Shown here piece by piece: positions 1-10,042 of a DNA stretch of 64,000 nucleotides. Both the position numbers and the translations under genes were made by a program. Location of the stretch: the NCBI GenBank assembly GCA_947488935.1, contig CANLBN010000001.1, forward strand, positions 682,001 to 746,000. The letters run 5' to 3'. Below the pieces are notes generated by a model. That model worked only from the letters and a program-made list of their open reading frames with translations, was not told where the DNA came from and did no database searches. The stretch's first letter is position 1; every line of letters starts with the position of its first letter. This DNA comes from an uncultured Pseudomonadales bacterium. GTDB lineage: Bacteria > Pseudomonadota > Gammaproteobacteria > Pseudomonadales > Cellvibrionaceae.

Positions 1-1
1 A

Positions 2-121
2 GAGAAGTATTCCTATGTATCTTCGTCGCTAATCAAAGAGATAGCATCACTGGGTGGTGATGTGAGTAAATTCGTGAATAGTGTAGTTGAAGAAGAATTA
101 AAAAAGAAATTTAAACGTTAA
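2..121 (+). CDS. coaD: Phosphopantetheine adenylyltransferase, C-terminal end (partial)
   Basis: An open frame enters from the left edge and stops at 119-121. The 39 visible residues include [16 protein letters not shown] and a lysine-rich tail. This is the C-terminal signature of CoaD, where E. coli has SSSLVKEVARHQGDVTHFL. CoaD is a cytoplasmic enzyme that transfers AMP from ATP to 4'-phosphopantetheine, the penultimate step of coenzyme A synthesis. The catalytic N-terminal part lies outside the window, so intactness cannot be judged. The gene converges on spoT with only 26 bases between stops. Confidence 0.85.
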   Translation, partial: EKYSYVSSSLIKEIASLGGDVSKFVNSVVEEELKKKFKR

Positions 122-147
122 ATAATAGGTTGTTGTGCCTATAAGCC

Positions 148-2247
148 TTAGCTGCGTTCGCGGCTAATTTTTTCGACGGCGCGCAGGCCACGGATCCGGC
201 GCATAATATCGGCGAGATGCACACGGTTTTTAACCCCTAGGGTCATACGGATTTGATTACGGTTAGGATCTTGTTCTTTGTATTGTATTCTTTCGATATT
301 GGCGCCCATTACAGTAATGCGGCTGGCGAGTTCTGCAAAAATACCTCGATTAGACTCAACAGAAATTAACAAATCGACGGGAAACTCGCCACTAACCTCA
401 GGTGACCAGCTCACCTCATTAATCTTTTCGGGACGTTGCCTTGTATCAACAATATTTTTGCAGGTATCTAAGTGAATTGTGAGTCCTTTACCAGGCACAA
501 TCATGCCGATAATAGGGTCGCCGGGAATCGGGTGGCAACAGCGTGCCAAAGTGATCATGGTGCCGTCGGTAGAATCGATCGTTAGCGGTGATTCAACATG
601 AGTTGCAATATCGTTTGCACGCTCTGGCACAAGTAATTTAGCAACGGAGTTAGACATTCGTTTGCCAAGCCCAATTTCTGTTAATAGCTGATCAAGGCTT
701 TTGCACTCTAGCTCAGCATAGGTTTTAGCGAATTGCTCAGCACTGATGTCGTCGAGAGCAACATTAATATGGGCTAGCGTGCGAACTAGCATACGCCTGC
801 CAAGGTCGATGGCGTCCTGTTGTTGATTACTTTTAAGTGCATTATGAATCGCACTGCGTGCTTTACTGGTTTTAACAGTATTGAGCCAAAGTGCCCTAGG
901 TCGTGCATCTTCGTGGGTAATAATATGCACGAGCTGGCCGTTTTCTAAGGGTTGTGATAGTGATGCAAGGCGGTTATTGATGCGACAAGAGACACAGCTA
1001 TTACCTATCTCGGTGTGAATCGAGTAGGCAAAATCAACAGGTGTTGCACCACTGGGTAGCTCAATAATTTTGCCCTTGGGTGAGAATACAAACACCTCAT
1101 CAGAGAAAAAGTCGTTACGTACATGCTCGATAAATTCTAAAGAATTACCTGCGTTTTGCTGTAACTCCAGCAAGTTATTCACCCAGCGCCTCGCACGTGA
1201 CTGGCTGGTATGGTCCTCTTCAGATTTATACAGCCAATGCGCTGCAATGCCCGAGCCTGCTATGGCATCCATCTCTTTAGTGCGAATTTGCACTTCGATG
1301 GGAATGTTTTCAACGCCGTGGAGTACTGTATGGATAGACTGATAGCCGTTGGCCTTAGGAATAGCAATATAATCTTTAAAGCGATCGGGGATTGGCTTAT
1401 ACAACATATGCGCCGCGCCCAAGGTTTTATAACAGGACTCGACATCGTCGGTAATAATGCGAAAGGCAAATACATCGGTGATGTCACGAAACTTCTTTTT
1501 ACCCTGTAGCTTTCTATAAATGCCATATAGGTGTTTTTCGCGGCCTATTACGGTCGCCTCGATCCCCCAGCGTTGTAGCTGATTCTCAAGGGACTCTTTA
1601 ATGTGATTAACTAATTCTTTTTGCTTGTTGCGCACCATGCTAACGGCTGCGCGTAGACGCCTTGCTCTGAGTGGGTAAAGTGCTTCAAAGCCTCTGTCTT
1701 CAAACTCTACACGTAAATCCTGCATGCCAAGTCTGCCAGCAATCCGTGCATAAATATCCAATGTTTCGCGGGCAACGCGGCGACGCTTAACGGGTTTTAG
1801 TGGCCCAAGTGTACGCATGTTGTGTAGCCTATCGGCGAGCTTCACGATAATCACGCGTATATCTTTGGCCATAGCAAGGGCCATTTTTTCAAAGTTTTTC
1901 GCTTGCTTTTCTTCTTGGCTAGCAAATTCGATATGGGTAAGTTTGCTGACACCATCAACTAGCAAAGCAACGGTCTCGCCAAACTCTTCGGTGAGTTCCT
2001 CTTTACTGACACCGGTGTCTTCGATCACATCGTGCAGCATAGCAGCCATCAAGCTATGATGGTCCATGCGCATGCCCGATAAAATACGTGCAACAGCTAG
2101 GGGGTGAGTAATATAGGGGTCGCCACTGGAGCGCATCTGGCCTTCGTGTGCGCAGCGCGCCTTTTCGTAGGCGTGACGAACCTTGGTGACTTTATCGGTA
2201 TCGAGGTAATTGGATAACTCTTCAGCAAATGCATCCATAGCTGGCAT
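148..2247 (-). CDS. spoT: Bifunctional (p)ppGpp synthetase/hydrolase SpoT
   Basis: The 699-residue protein is almost the length of E. coli SpoT (702). It makes and degrades the stringent-response alarmones (p)ppGpp in the cytoplasm. The HD hydrolase domain has its HD pair at residues 72-73 (HDVIED). The RelA/SpoT synthetase domain follows, with the conserved NGYQSIHTVL segment near residue 300. A TGS domain begins near residue 385 (DEVFVFSPKGKI), and a C-terminal ACT domain covers about the last 75 residues. Presence of the HD motif separates it from RelA, whose hydrolase site is inactive. It lies downstream of rpoZ and gmk on the same strand, the common gammaproteobacterial order. A second ATG three codons in is an alternative start. 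Confidence 0.97.
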   Translation of the reverse strand: MPAMDAFAEELSNYLDTDKVTKVRHAYEKARCAHEGQMRSSGDPYITHPLAVARILSGMRMDHHSLMAAMLHDVIEDTGVSKEELTEEFGETVALLVDGVSKLTHIEFASQEEKQAKNFEKMALAMAKDIRVIIVKLADRLHNMRTLGPLKPVKRRRVARETLDIYARIAGRLGMQDLRVEFEDRGFEALYPLRARRLRAAVSMVRNKQKELVNHIKESLENQLQRWGIEATVIGREKHLYGIYRKLQGKKKFRDITDVFAFRIITDDVESCYKTLGAAHMLYKPIPDRFKDYIAIPKANGYQSIHTVLHGVENIPIEVQIRTKEMDAIAGSGIAAHWLYKSEEDHTSQSRARRWVNNLLELQQNAGNSLEFIEHVRNDFFSDEVFVFSPKGKIIELPSGATPVDFAYSIHTEIGNSCVSCRINNRLASLSQPLENGQLVHIITHEDARPRALWLNTVKTSKARSAIHNALKSNQQQDAIDLGRRMLVRTLAHINVALDDISAEQFAKTYAELECKSLDQLLTEIGLGKRMSNSVAKLLVPERANDIATHVESPLTIDSTDGTMITLARCCHPIPGDPIIGMIVPGKGLTIHLDTCKNIVDTRQRPEKINEVSWSPEVSGEFPVDLLISVESNRGIFAELASRITVMGANIERIQYKEQDPNRNQIRMTLGVKNRVHLADIMRRIRGLRAVEKISRERS

Positions 2248-2298
2248 ATTATTACCTATACCGCTTTAAGAATGATTTGTGAATGTTTAATGAGGGTA

Positions 2299-2321
2299 TC
2301 AGGTGCTGGAATAGCACCTGA
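2299..2321. other. Perfect hairpin between rpoZ and spoT
   Basis: TCAGGTGCT (2299-2307) pairs perfectly with AGCACCTGA (2313-2321) around a 5-base loop, in the 148-base gap between rpoZ and spoT. No T-run follows on the minus strand, so it is not a classical terminator. It could act in the rpoZ-spoT transcript as an RNA processing or stability element. That role is inference. Confidence 0.45.
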
Positions 2322-2395
2322 GAGCAAATTAGTAAGATCGTGCTGAAAAGACTAATGGCTTGCATGGCCCCTCATAATAAGATGTAGTAATAAAA

Positions 2396-2692
2396 TTAAG
2401 TGTTTAAACCCGAATCTGGAGCATCTAATGGGCTATCCATTAATGGCGCTGAGGTATCGATAATAAACTCTTCTTCGTAATCGGGCTCGTCCTTTTCTAA
2501 AAGAATGCTGGGTTTAATAAAGCCTTCTTCGATTTCGCGCAATGCAATAACCGTTGGCTTGTCATTTTCTTCAGGGACCATAGGGTCTTTACCGCCTGTG
2601 GCTATTTGACGTGCTCGTTTAGTACCAACCAGTACGAGCTCAAAACGGTTATCAACATGCTCAAGGCAATCTTCGACAGTAATACGTGCCAT
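2396..2692 (-). CDS. rpoZ: RNA polymerase omega subunit
   Basis: This 98-residue protein begins [19 protein letters not shown] and has the omega core motif ([14 protein letters not shown], then [13 protein letters not shown]), matching E. coli RpoZ, which has 91 residues. Omega binds the beta' C-terminus and helps assemble core RNA polymerase; in E. coli it also forms part of a ppGpp binding site. The acidic C-terminal tail ([10 protein letters not shown] and onward) is slightly longer than in E. coli. It lies between gmk and spoT on the same strand, the classical gmk-rpoZ-spoT order. Confidence 0.97.
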   Translation of the reverse strand: MARITVEDCLEHVDNRFELVLVGTKRARQIATGGKDPMVPEENDKPTVIALREIEEGFIKPSILLEKDEPDYEEEFIIDTSAPLMDSPLDAPDSGLNT

Positions 2693-2756
2693 AAAAATTT
2701 ATCCAGATATAAAAGGGGAATAACGTAAGTACTAATATTGTAGGCAATTTAAAGGG

Positions 2757-3377
<621 letters not shown>

Positions 3378-3461
3378 TTAAGCCTTTCTGATTCTTGGGT
3401 GTCGATGGATGCATGATTAAGTAATTATGATAGATAAATATCCTAGAGGTCACCAAATTTT

Positions 3462-4328
3462 TTACTCAATATTCTGTATTTGCTCGCGCATTTGCTCGAT
3501 TAACACTTTGAGTGAGACGGCAATCTGTGTGGTGGCGCTGTTGATCGATTTAGACGAGAGTGTATTGGCTTCGCGATTAAGCTCCTGCATCATAAAATCG
3601 AGCCTGCGGCCAATGGCCCCCTTTTTACTAAGAATATGACGGACTTCGCCTAGATGAGTATCAAGGCGGTCGAGTTCTTCGGCAACATCGGCCTTATTGG
3701 CAAGGATCACGATTTCTTGTTCGACCCTGTTTTCGTCAAGCTCGGCTTCGAGCTCACTTAAGCGTTGTTTAAGTTTTTCTTTTTGAACTCGCAAAATAGC
3801 CGGCATTTTTTCACGCACTTGAATGACTAGGTCAGCAATGTCGTTTAGGCGCTCACTAATGAGTTGTTGTAACTCCTCGCCCTCGCGCGCCCGGTGTTTC
3901 AGTAGGCCTTTAAGCGCCTGCTGAAGGAGGTCTTTTGCAGTTGCTATGACAAGGTCGTTATCAATATTGGATTGTGAAATAACCCCAGGAAATTGCAGTA
4001 GGCGAACAGCATCGACGGGTGCGGTATCGGCGTGTAATTCTTTGACTTGGTCAACGGCACCTAATAGTGTTTTTAATACACCGTTATTAACACTCATACT
4101 GTCGGGTGAGTCGTTATTGAGCACAACTTGAAAACTAACGTCAACTTTGCCTCGGCTTAGTTGTTTACGTAGTGCATCACGTATGGTCGGCTCAAAGGGC
4201 CGCAAGCACTCTGGTAGGCGAATTGCAGGTTCAAGATAACGGTGATTGACGCTACGAATCTCACAGCTGATTTCGCCCCATTGTTCCTGTGTATTACTTC
4301 TGGCAAATCCTGTCATGCTATTGGGCAT
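3462..4328 (-). CDS. yicC: YicC family endoribonuclease
   Basis: This 288-residue protein begins MPNSMTGFARS, the invariant YicC start. The family's C-terminal half (LDTHLGEVRHILSKKGAIGRRLDFMMQELNREANTLSSK) is also present. YicC proteins are reported to be cytoplasmic endoribonucleases that form ring-like oligomers and influence sRNA decay; that role comes from the family, not from this sequence. It lies 87 bases upstream of gmk on the same strand and is divergent from rph, as in E. coli, where yicC and rph are also divergent neighbours. Confidence 0.93.
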   Translation of the reverse strand: MPNSMTGFARSNTQEQWGEISCEIRSVNHRYLEPAIRLPECLRPFEPTIRDALRKQLSRGKVDVSFQVVLNNDSPDSMSVNNGVLKTLLGAVDQVKELHADTAPVDAVRLLQFPGVISQSNIDNDLVIATAKDLLQQALKGLLKHRAREGEELQQLISERLNDIADLVIQVREKMPAILRVQKEKLKQRLSELEAELDENRVEQEIVILANKADVAEELDRLDTHLGEVRHILSKKGAIGRRLDFMMQELNREANTLSSKSINSATTQIAVSLKVLIEQMREQIQNIE

Positions 4329-4475
4329 ATAATCACTCTCTGACCTAGTGGCTATCTATTAAGTATGGGCGCGATATTACCACAGCCAAATCTTTATGTA
4401 TGGGCCATATAGCGATATGTGTTTAATGCTCGATGCGTTAAACTGCGCACTATTTTTGTTATCTAAGGAATTTAT

Positions 4476-5195
4476 ATGTCTCGCCCAAGTGGTCGCAACC
4501 CCAATCAATTACGCGCCGTTCGCCTAAGCCGCAATTTTACCAAACATGCCGAAGGCTCTGTATTAGTTGAGTTTGGTGATACTAAGGTCATTTGTAATGC
4601 CAGTATCGAGAGCGGCGTACCAGGTTTTTTGCGCGGTAAAGGGCAAGGCTGGATTACCGCAGAGTACGGTATGCTGCCGCGCTCTACCAACACACGTATG
4701 GGTCGCGAGGCTGCGCGTGGTAAGCAATCGGGTCGCACCGTTGAGATACAGCGCCTCATTGGCCGCTCGCTACGTGCTGCTGTTGATCTTAAGGTACTGG
4801 GCGAAAATACGATTACCATCGACTGCGATGTGATTCAGGCAGATGGCGGTACGCGTACAGCATCTATTACAGGGGCCTCTGTGGCGTTGGCAGATGCTAT
4901 TAATTCATTTATGGCATCGGGTAAATTAACTGCAAATCCCATGAAGCGTATGATTGCCTCAGTGTCCGTTGGTATATATAAAGGTGAGGCAGTGCTGGAT
5001 TTAGACTATCCAGAAGATTCAGCCGCAGATACCGATATGAACATCATCATGGCCGATGACGGCGGCATTATCGAGATCCAAGGCACCGCTGAAGGTGAGC
5101 CTTTTAGTGAAGCGGAATTTGCCGCAATGCTTGCGCTTGCCAAACAAGGTATTGGCGAGTTAAATGATTTGCAAAAAGCAGCGCTGATTGATTAA
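4476..5195 (+). CDS. rph: Ribonuclease PH
   Basis: This 239-residue protein is a phosphorolytic 3'-5' exoribonuclease that trims tRNA 3' ends. Family motifs are present: the N-terminal [11 protein letters not shown], the phosphate-binding [19 protein letters not shown], and the [19 protein letters not shown] core. Length matches E. coli RNase PH (238). An AAGGA Shine-Dalgarno sequence lies about 7 bases before the ATG. The gene is monocistronic, divergent from yicC and closed by a strong terminator. Confidence 0.97.
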   Translation: MSRPSGRNPNQLRAVRLSRNFTKHAEGSVLVEFGDTKVICNASIESGVPGFLRGKGQGWITAEYGMLPRSTNTRMGREAARGKQSGRTVEIQRLIGRSLRAAVDLKVLGENTITIDCDVIQADGGTRTASITGASVALADAINSFMASGKLTANPMKRMIASVSVGIYKGEAVLDLDYPEDSAADTDMNIIMADDGGIIEIQGTAEGEPFSEAEFAAMLALAKQGIGELNDLQKAALID

Positions 5196-5223
5196 AGGTA
5201 TACAGGTTAATTATCTGCTTTGA

Positions 5224-5264
5224 GAAACAAAAAACCCCAAATTAAATTTGGGGTTTTTTGTTTC
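5224..5264. terminator. Bidirectional terminator between rph and the SDR gene
   Basis: Arms GAAACAAAAAACCCCAAATT (5224-5243) and its exact complement (5245-5264 plus one central base) form a long AT-flanked hairpin with a CCCC/GGGG core. Runs of A and T on both sides let it act on both strands. It sits between the convergent rph and SDR genes. Confidence 0.85.
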
Positions 5265-5282
5265 TACATTGCTCAATGTGTA

Positions 5283-6071
5283 TTATTTGCCAAAACCTCG
5301 CAAGAGATTAACACCAAGGCCCATCCATTTAGGAATTGCATAGCGTAGTTTGGGGTTTTCACTCTCAGCAGCAGTAACCATGGCATCGATAACTGCGCTA
5401 AAGTCATCTTTTTGCATGCCCATTACATATTTTTTTTCAGATTCCTCGATATAGTCGAGTTTATTTTTATAAATAGAGTCGTCGCCCATCCAATCAAATT
5501 TTTTGGCAAGATTTTGTTCGTTAAAACCCGTACCAAAGGGGCCAGGCTCGATCATCGATACATTAATGCCAAAGGGCTTAAGTTCAACATCCAGTGCAGC
5601 ACCTGCACTTTCGAGCGCATATTTTGACATCGAATAGGGGCTTAAAAAAGGTAGAGGTACGCGACCACCAAGTGAGGTGACAATAATAATTGTTCCTGAT
5701 TTTCGCTCGACCATTTCAGGCGCTACGGCTTGAATCATTGCCAGTGTACCAATAACATTAACCTCGAGGTTTTCTCTAATACGTTCCAGAGGTACCTCGA
5801 CCAACGCGCCACCCTCACCAATTGCGGCGTTATTTATTAGCACGTCGATATTTTTATTTTTTGCTTTTTGGCAGTGTTCTTGTTGGGTGATGTCAATGAT
5901 TTCTATATCGATATCGACTTGTTTATCTTTGGCATATGTTTGCAAATTATCTGCTTGAGCTTGGTCGTAGGTTGCTGCAATAACATGGTGGCCTCGCTTT
6001 GCCAGCGCTATTGCTGTATCGCGACCAAAGCCCGTGCCAGCGCCGGTGATAAGAATTTTTTTGCTTTGCAT
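5283..6071 (-). CDS. SDR family oxidoreductase
   Basis: This 262-residue protein is a classical short-chain dehydrogenase/reductase with an NAD(P)-binding Rossmann fold. It has the cofactor motif TGAGTGFG near residue 10, the NNAAIG motif, a catalytic Ser (VTSLGG) and YxxxK (YSMSK). The PGPFGTGF stretch after the active site is typical. No substrate can be named. It converges on rph, and no neighbour suggests a pathway. A putative oxidoreductase of unknown substrate is the safe call. Confidence 0.9.
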   Translation of the reverse strand: MQSKKILITGAGTGFGRDTAIALAKRGHHVIAATYDQAQADNLQTYAKDKQVDIDIEIIDITQQEHCQKAKNKNIDVLINNAAIGEGGALVEVPLERIRENLEVNVIGTLAMIQAVAPEMVERKSGTIIIVTSLGGRVPLPFLSPYSMSKYALESAGAALDVELKPFGINVSMIEPGPFGTGFNEQNLAKKFDWMGDDSIYKNKLDYIEESEKKYVMGMQKDDFSAVIDAMVTAAESENPKLRYAIPKWMGLGVNLLRGFGK

Positions 6072-6180
6072 AAGAGCTATCCGAATTGGGTTATCCCAAA
6101 TTAAATTATTACATTAAAAAATTACCTGCTTATTGTTTTCTAATGTAACAAAATACGTATAGAGCGTCTTAAGTTTCGCT

Positions 6181-7653
6181 TTATAAAATATCAAGCTCCT
6201 TTAATTTACGCGTTAATGTATTGCGGCCCCACCCGAGTAAATCAGCGGCGTCTTTTTTGCGCCCCGATGTATGTTTAAGGGCAATATCAATGAGAGTACG
6301 TTCAAAAATAGGCACCGCCTCACTTAATATATTGGTGTTGCCGCGAGTCAGTGATTGGTCGGCCCAATTGCGTAGCGATTTTTCCCAATTTTCTTCGGCG
6401 GAGTTTGCTGTAGGGGTTTCTAGTAACTCTGGTGGTAAATCATCAATATGAATTTCGCGGCCAGCGGCCATTACAGTTATCCAACGACAGGTGTTCTCTA
6501 GTTGGCGTACATTGCCCTGCCAAGGTAGCTGGCATAAATAATCTTCGGCCTCTGGCAGTAAAGTTTTGGGTTCAACGTCTAAATCTAGCGCGACTTTTTT
6601 AAAAAAGTACTGTGAAAGTTTGGGAATGTCTTCGCGTCTGTCGGCAAGTTTTGGAATGTGTACACGAATAACATTGAGTCGATGAAATAAATCTTCTCGA
6701 AAAGTATTTTGCTCTACGAGAGTCTCTAGGTTTTGATGCGTGGCTGCAATAATGCGTACATCAACTTTAACGGGTGTGTGCCCGCCTACCCTATAAAACT
6801 CGCCATCGGCTAATACGCGCAGCAAACGTGTTTGTGTGTCAGCGGGCATATCACCTATTTCGTCCAAAAATAAAGTGCCGCCATTGGCTTGTTCAAAGCG
6901 TCCTTGGCGTTGATTTGCGGCACCGGTAAAGGCGCCCTTTTCGTGACCAAATAATTCAGACTCAATTAAATCTTTAGGAATAGCGGCCATATTAAGTGCA
7001 ATAAAGCGCTCTTTTTTGCGTGGGCTATGTGTGTGTAGGGCCTGAGCAACGAGTTCTTTACCGGTACCCGATTCGCCATTAATTAACACAGTAATATTTG
7101 ATTGCGAGAGCCGCCCAATGGCGCGAAATACCTCTTGCATGGCGGGTGCTTCGCCAATAATTTCATTGCTAATATCGTCGCTGGTCTCAGCGCTTGTATT
7201 TTTTAAATTGTGTTCCTGTGCAAAGGCGAGCGCTCGGCGGGTTACGGCAACAGCTTCGTCAATATCAAAAGGCTTTGGTAAGTACTCAAAGGCACCACCT
7301 TCATAGGCAGAGACAGCGCTGTCTAAATCCGAGTGCGCTGTCATAATAATAACAGGTAAATTGGGGTGTTCTTCTTTGAGCTGTTTTAACAGGTCGAGAC
7401 CATTAATACCTGGCATACGCACATCGCTGACAATGGCAACGGGTTCAGAAGATGCTAATGCCTTGAGTGCGGCATCACCACTTTCAAAGGTGGTGATATT
7501 CCAACCCTCTTTGGCAAGGGCCTTTTCGAGTACCCAGCGAATAGAGCGGTCGTCATCAATAATCCAAATATCTTTAACGCCGTTATCAATAGAATTGCTT
7601 GTTGTACTTGCCATCATTCTTTGTGTCTCGTCTACCTTGTTGAGTCTAAGCAT
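6181..7653 (-). CDS. glnG: Nitrogen regulation response regulator NtrC (NRI)
   Basis: This 490-residue protein is a sigma-54 enhancer-binding activator. The receiver domain starts with [18 protein letters not shown] and has the phospho-Asp in VSDVRMPG. The AAA+ domain has Walker A GESGTGKE and the sigma-54 contact loop GAFTGA in [14 protein letters not shown] Fis-type HTH ends the protein ([19 protein letters not shown]). When NtrB phosphorylates it, it oligomerises at upstream enhancers to activate glnA and other nitrogen genes. It follows ntrB by 29 bases. The usual family start would be near the MMAST at residues 13-14, so the first 12 residues may not be translated. Confidence 0.97.
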   Translation of the reverse strand: MLRLNKVDETQRMMASTTSNSIDNGVKDIWIIDDDRSIRWVLEKALAKEGWNITTFESGDAALKALASSEPVAIVSDVRMPGINGLDLLKQLKEEHPNLPVIIMTAHSDLDSAVSAYEGGAFEYLPKPFDIDEAVAVTRRALAFAQEHNLKNTSAETSDDISNEIIGEAPAMQEVFRAIGRLSQSNITVLINGESGTGKELVAQALHTHSPRKKERFIALNMAAIPKDLIESELFGHEKGAFTGAANQRQGRFEQANGGTLFLDEIGDMPADTQTRLLRVLADGEFYRVGGHTPVKVDVRIIAATHQNLETLVEQNTFREDLFHRLNVIRVHIPKLADRREDIPKLSQYFFKKVALDLDVEPKTLLPEAEDYLCQLPWQGNVRQLENTCRWITVMAAGREIHIDDLPPELLETPTANSAEENWEKSLRNWADQSLTRGNTNILSEAVPIFERTLIDIALKHTSGRKKDAADLLGWGRNTLTRKLKELDIL

Positions 7654-7682
7654 GTCTAAATCTGCTGAGTTGTTTCACTCGA

Positions 7683-8795
7683 TTAATCAAGTGGTATATA
7701 AATTGAAAACCGTGTATTGCCGGGTTCGCTTTCGCATTCAATTAGGCCTTTGTGCTGGTTAATGAGTTGCTGAGAGATAGAAAGCCCGAGCCCTGTTCCT
7801 TCGGCGCGCCCCGATATCATGGGGTAAAATATATCTTCGATAATATCGGTGGGTATCCCTGGGCCGTTATCGCTAATAGTAATGCAGGCGACTAGAGGGT
7901 AATGCTTGCGGCCGATTGTAAATTGCCGCTGTACACGGGTAGAAATAGTAATTGTTGGATTTTCGTTGACAGAATCTTGCTGGCTGTTTAACGCCTGCGT
8001 TGCATTGCGCACGATATTTAACAGTGCTTGAATAAGCAACTCAAGGTCACCTTTTATATCAGGGATACTGGGGTCATAGTTACGCTCTAAGATAATGCTG
8101 CCTTTGGTCTCGGCATAAATCAGTGTAATAACGCGCTCTAGTATCTCGTGGATATTCACATCGATAAAATCAATGGGTTGCCTTGGTCCGAGCATGCGGT
8201 CTACTAAGTTTCTGAGCCTGTCTGACTCTGAGATAATCACATTGGTATAGTCTTTTAAGTCGGGGTTATTGCTAATTTCCTCTAGCTCTTTCTCTAATAA
8301 TTGCGCTGAGCCACGAATACCACCTAGGGGGTTTTTGACCTCATGGGCGAGGCCACGCAATAAGTTGCGTGTTGTACTTTGCGAGGCGATCAAGGTCTCT
8401 TCTCGGCTGATTTGTAATAAGCGGTCTAAGGGCTGTATTTCGAATAAAATCTGATGAGCATCGGGGAGTGGTGTCACAGTGTAATCGACAGTAATAGTTT
8501 CGTTATTACCTAGGCACCAGCGTGCTTTACGTTTGGTATAGAGAGAGCCATCCTTTAAAGTTTGTGCAGCTTTATCTAGAGATGTGTTTGCATCACTATG
8601 GTGCACCTCATGATAAAAGTGTTTGATAGAACTACCACGTGCGTGATTAAAGCTCATTTTGAGAAGTGCTTCGCAGGCCGGATTCATATAGACCAAGCGA
8701 AGCTCGCCATCACCCACAATAATAGCGGTGGCTAGGTTATCGAGTAGAGCTTTGTAGTCTGGTGATATCTTCATCATGGGTATTATGTGCTGCAA
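7683..8795 (-). CDS. glnL: Nitrogen regulation sensor kinase/phosphatase NtrB (NRII)
   Basis: This 370-residue soluble histidine kinase has an N-terminal PAS domain (NLATAIIVGDGELRLVYMN), a HisKA domain with the phosphoacceptor in RGLAHEVKNPLGG, and HATPase boxes DNGPGIP and GTGLGLSIS. In the family, PII protein switches NtrB between kinase and phosphatase toward NtrC according to glutamine level. There is no membrane segment. It is the first gene of ntrBC. A start at the MM pair (residues 7-8) would suit the predicted sigma-54 start site and leave a short leader. Confidence 0.96.
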   Translation of the reverse strand: MQHIIPMMKISPDYKALLDNLATAIIVGDGELRLVYMNPACEALLKMSFNHARGSSIKHFYHEVHHSDANTSLDKAAQTLKDGSLYTKRKARWCLGNNETITVDYTVTPLPDAHQILFEIQPLDRLLQISREETLIASQSTTRNLLRGLAHEVKNPLGGIRGSAQLLEKELEEISNNPDLKDYTNVIISESDRLRNLVDRMLGPRQPIDFIDVNIHEILERVITLIYAETKGSIILERNYDPSIPDIKGDLELLIQALLNIVRNATQALNSQQDSVNENPTITISTRVQRQFTIGRKHYPLVACITISDNGPGIPTDIIEDIFYPMISGRAEGTGLGLSISQQLINQHKGLIECESEPGNTRFSIYIPLD

Positions 8796-8812
8796 ATAAC
8801 TGAACAGATAAA

Positions 8813-8828
8813 AGCAATTATCAGGCCA
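8813..8828 (-). promoter_or_regulatory. Candidate sigma-54 promoter of ntrBC
   Basis: On the minus strand the site reads TGGCCTGATAATTGCT. It has GG and GC exactly 10 bases apart, as in the -24/-12 consensus TGGCAC-N5-TTGCW. Transcription would start near 8802, just ahead of ntrB. An NtrC-like box lies about 97 bases upstream. Two positions of the -24 element differ from consensus. Confidence 0.6.
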
Positions 8829-8890
8829 TAGGTTAATTGCCAGACTTTAGTGCGTTTTAGTCTATGAATAGAATGATAATATTTACATTA

Positions 8891-8907
8891 TGCACTATTT
8901 TGGTGCG
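8891..8907. promoter_or_regulatory. NtrC binding site upstream of ntrBC
   Basis: TGCACTATTTTGGTGCG fits the 17-bp NtrC enhancer consensus TGCAC-N7-GTGCA except for the last base. Its centre is about 97 bases upstream of the predicted sigma-54 start, a normal enhancer distance. It implies autoregulation of ntrBC. A weaker dyad near 8950-8967 (GCACACAGAGTTGTGTAC) has one extra base of spacing. Confidence 0.65.
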
Positions 8908-8998
8908 CCTATGTTGTGGGTTGTATTTTTTGGTGCGATAAAGAACTCATGCACACAGAGTTGTGTACGTGAGTGATTCGAAATAGAGTATTCTTTGT

Positions 8999-10042
8999 TT
9001 AGCAACAAGGTGTTAAAGCGATGCGATGTTCGAGAGGTTCTTGAGCTATATTTTGTTTGTGTGATGAGGCACAACTGCGATATTGGCTAGGGCTTAAACC
9101 CATATATCGGCTAAATACCTTGCGAAATGTTGCGTTGTTATAAAAGCCTGTTGTTGCCGCGATATCCATAATCTTTTTGTTGCTATTAACTAAAAGCTCG
9201 CATGCATAGTTAACTTTGACCTTATCGATAAATTCTTTAGGTGACTCGCTAGTTAATTCACCTAGGCGCCTATGTAGTGTTCGTGGCGATATGTTCATAG
9301 CATCAGCCAGCTGCGCTATTTTTATGTTGTCACTGTTTCTGATCACTTGTTCCGCTTGTATGACAAAGTCGGAGTTGTTATCAGGTGCCACGCTATCTGA
9401 ATTATTAATGTAGGGGAAAATGTCAGATAGTACATCGACTTTTTGTGAAGCAATGTGGTCAATATCTTTGTTATTAATTTCTGTTTTTGATTTTTCGTAT
9501 AAAATAAAATAAGCAATAGAGATCCATGATGTTGCCATTGTCGTTGTTAAGATCTCTTGGTCGAGTAGTAGGTCTGGCCCCTTAACGATATTGGCCAAAG
9601 GATACTGCTCAGTAACTGTTTCTTCCATATCTTGTGTGCAAATGCATCGCTTTCCATTCAGTAGTCCGCTCTCGCCTAAAATAAAAATGCTGGTATAGTG
9701 GCTGCAAATAGTTGTGCCATTACTGTGGCTATATTTGAGCCATTCTTTAGTATCGGAAGAAATAGAGTTGTGTAAAATTTTATTTATTGAATTATGCTCA
9801 ATGCCGGGAATGATAATAAAGTCACATTGCATAATATCGTTGATGGGCTTTTCTACATAAAAATTTTCCCCATAACTATCTTTTACTGGTTTTCCATCTT
9901 TGCTGGCAGTAATGATATTGGGTGTTGATAAATTACTTTCCTTTTTTGCTAAAAAACTATTTTTTAACAAAAATGTTTCAATAATTCCGTGAATACTCGA
10001 TGAGTACACTCCATCTTCTAATAGGATCGCAACTTTTTTCAT
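8999..10042 (-). CDS. GlxA-type AraC family transcriptional regulator
   Basis: This 347-residue protein has two parts. The N-terminal part is a DJ-1/PfpI-like domain starting MKKVAILLEDGVYSSS, with the elbow cysteine in TTICSHYTS. The C-terminal part is an AraC double helix-turn-helix (IAQLADAMNISPRTLHRRL, then IMDIAATTGFYNNATFRKVF). The start was placed at the ATG 11 bases after a GGAGG; an earlier in-frame ATG overlaps that GGAGG. Such regulators sense small molecules, but the ligand and targets are unknown. The gene is AT-rich and lies alone between ntrB and glnA. A decayed paralogue is found at 13784-14010. Confidence 0.88.
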   Translation of the reverse strand: MKKVAILLEDGVYSSSIHGIIETFLLKNSFLAKKESNLSTPNIITASKDGKPVKDSYGENFYVEKPINDIMQCDFIIIPGIEHNSINKILHNSISSDTKEWLKYSHSNGTTICSHYTSIFILGESGLLNGKRCICTQDMEETVTEQYPLANIVKGPDLLLDQEILTTTMATSWISIAYFILYEKSKTEINNKDIDHIASQKVDVLSDIFPYINNSDSVAPDNNSDFVIQAEQVIRNSDNIKIAQLADAMNISPRTLHRRLGELTSESPKEFIDKVKVNYACELLVNSNKKIMDIAATTGFYNNATFRKVFSRYMGLSPSQYRSCASSHKQNIAQEPLEHRIALTPCC

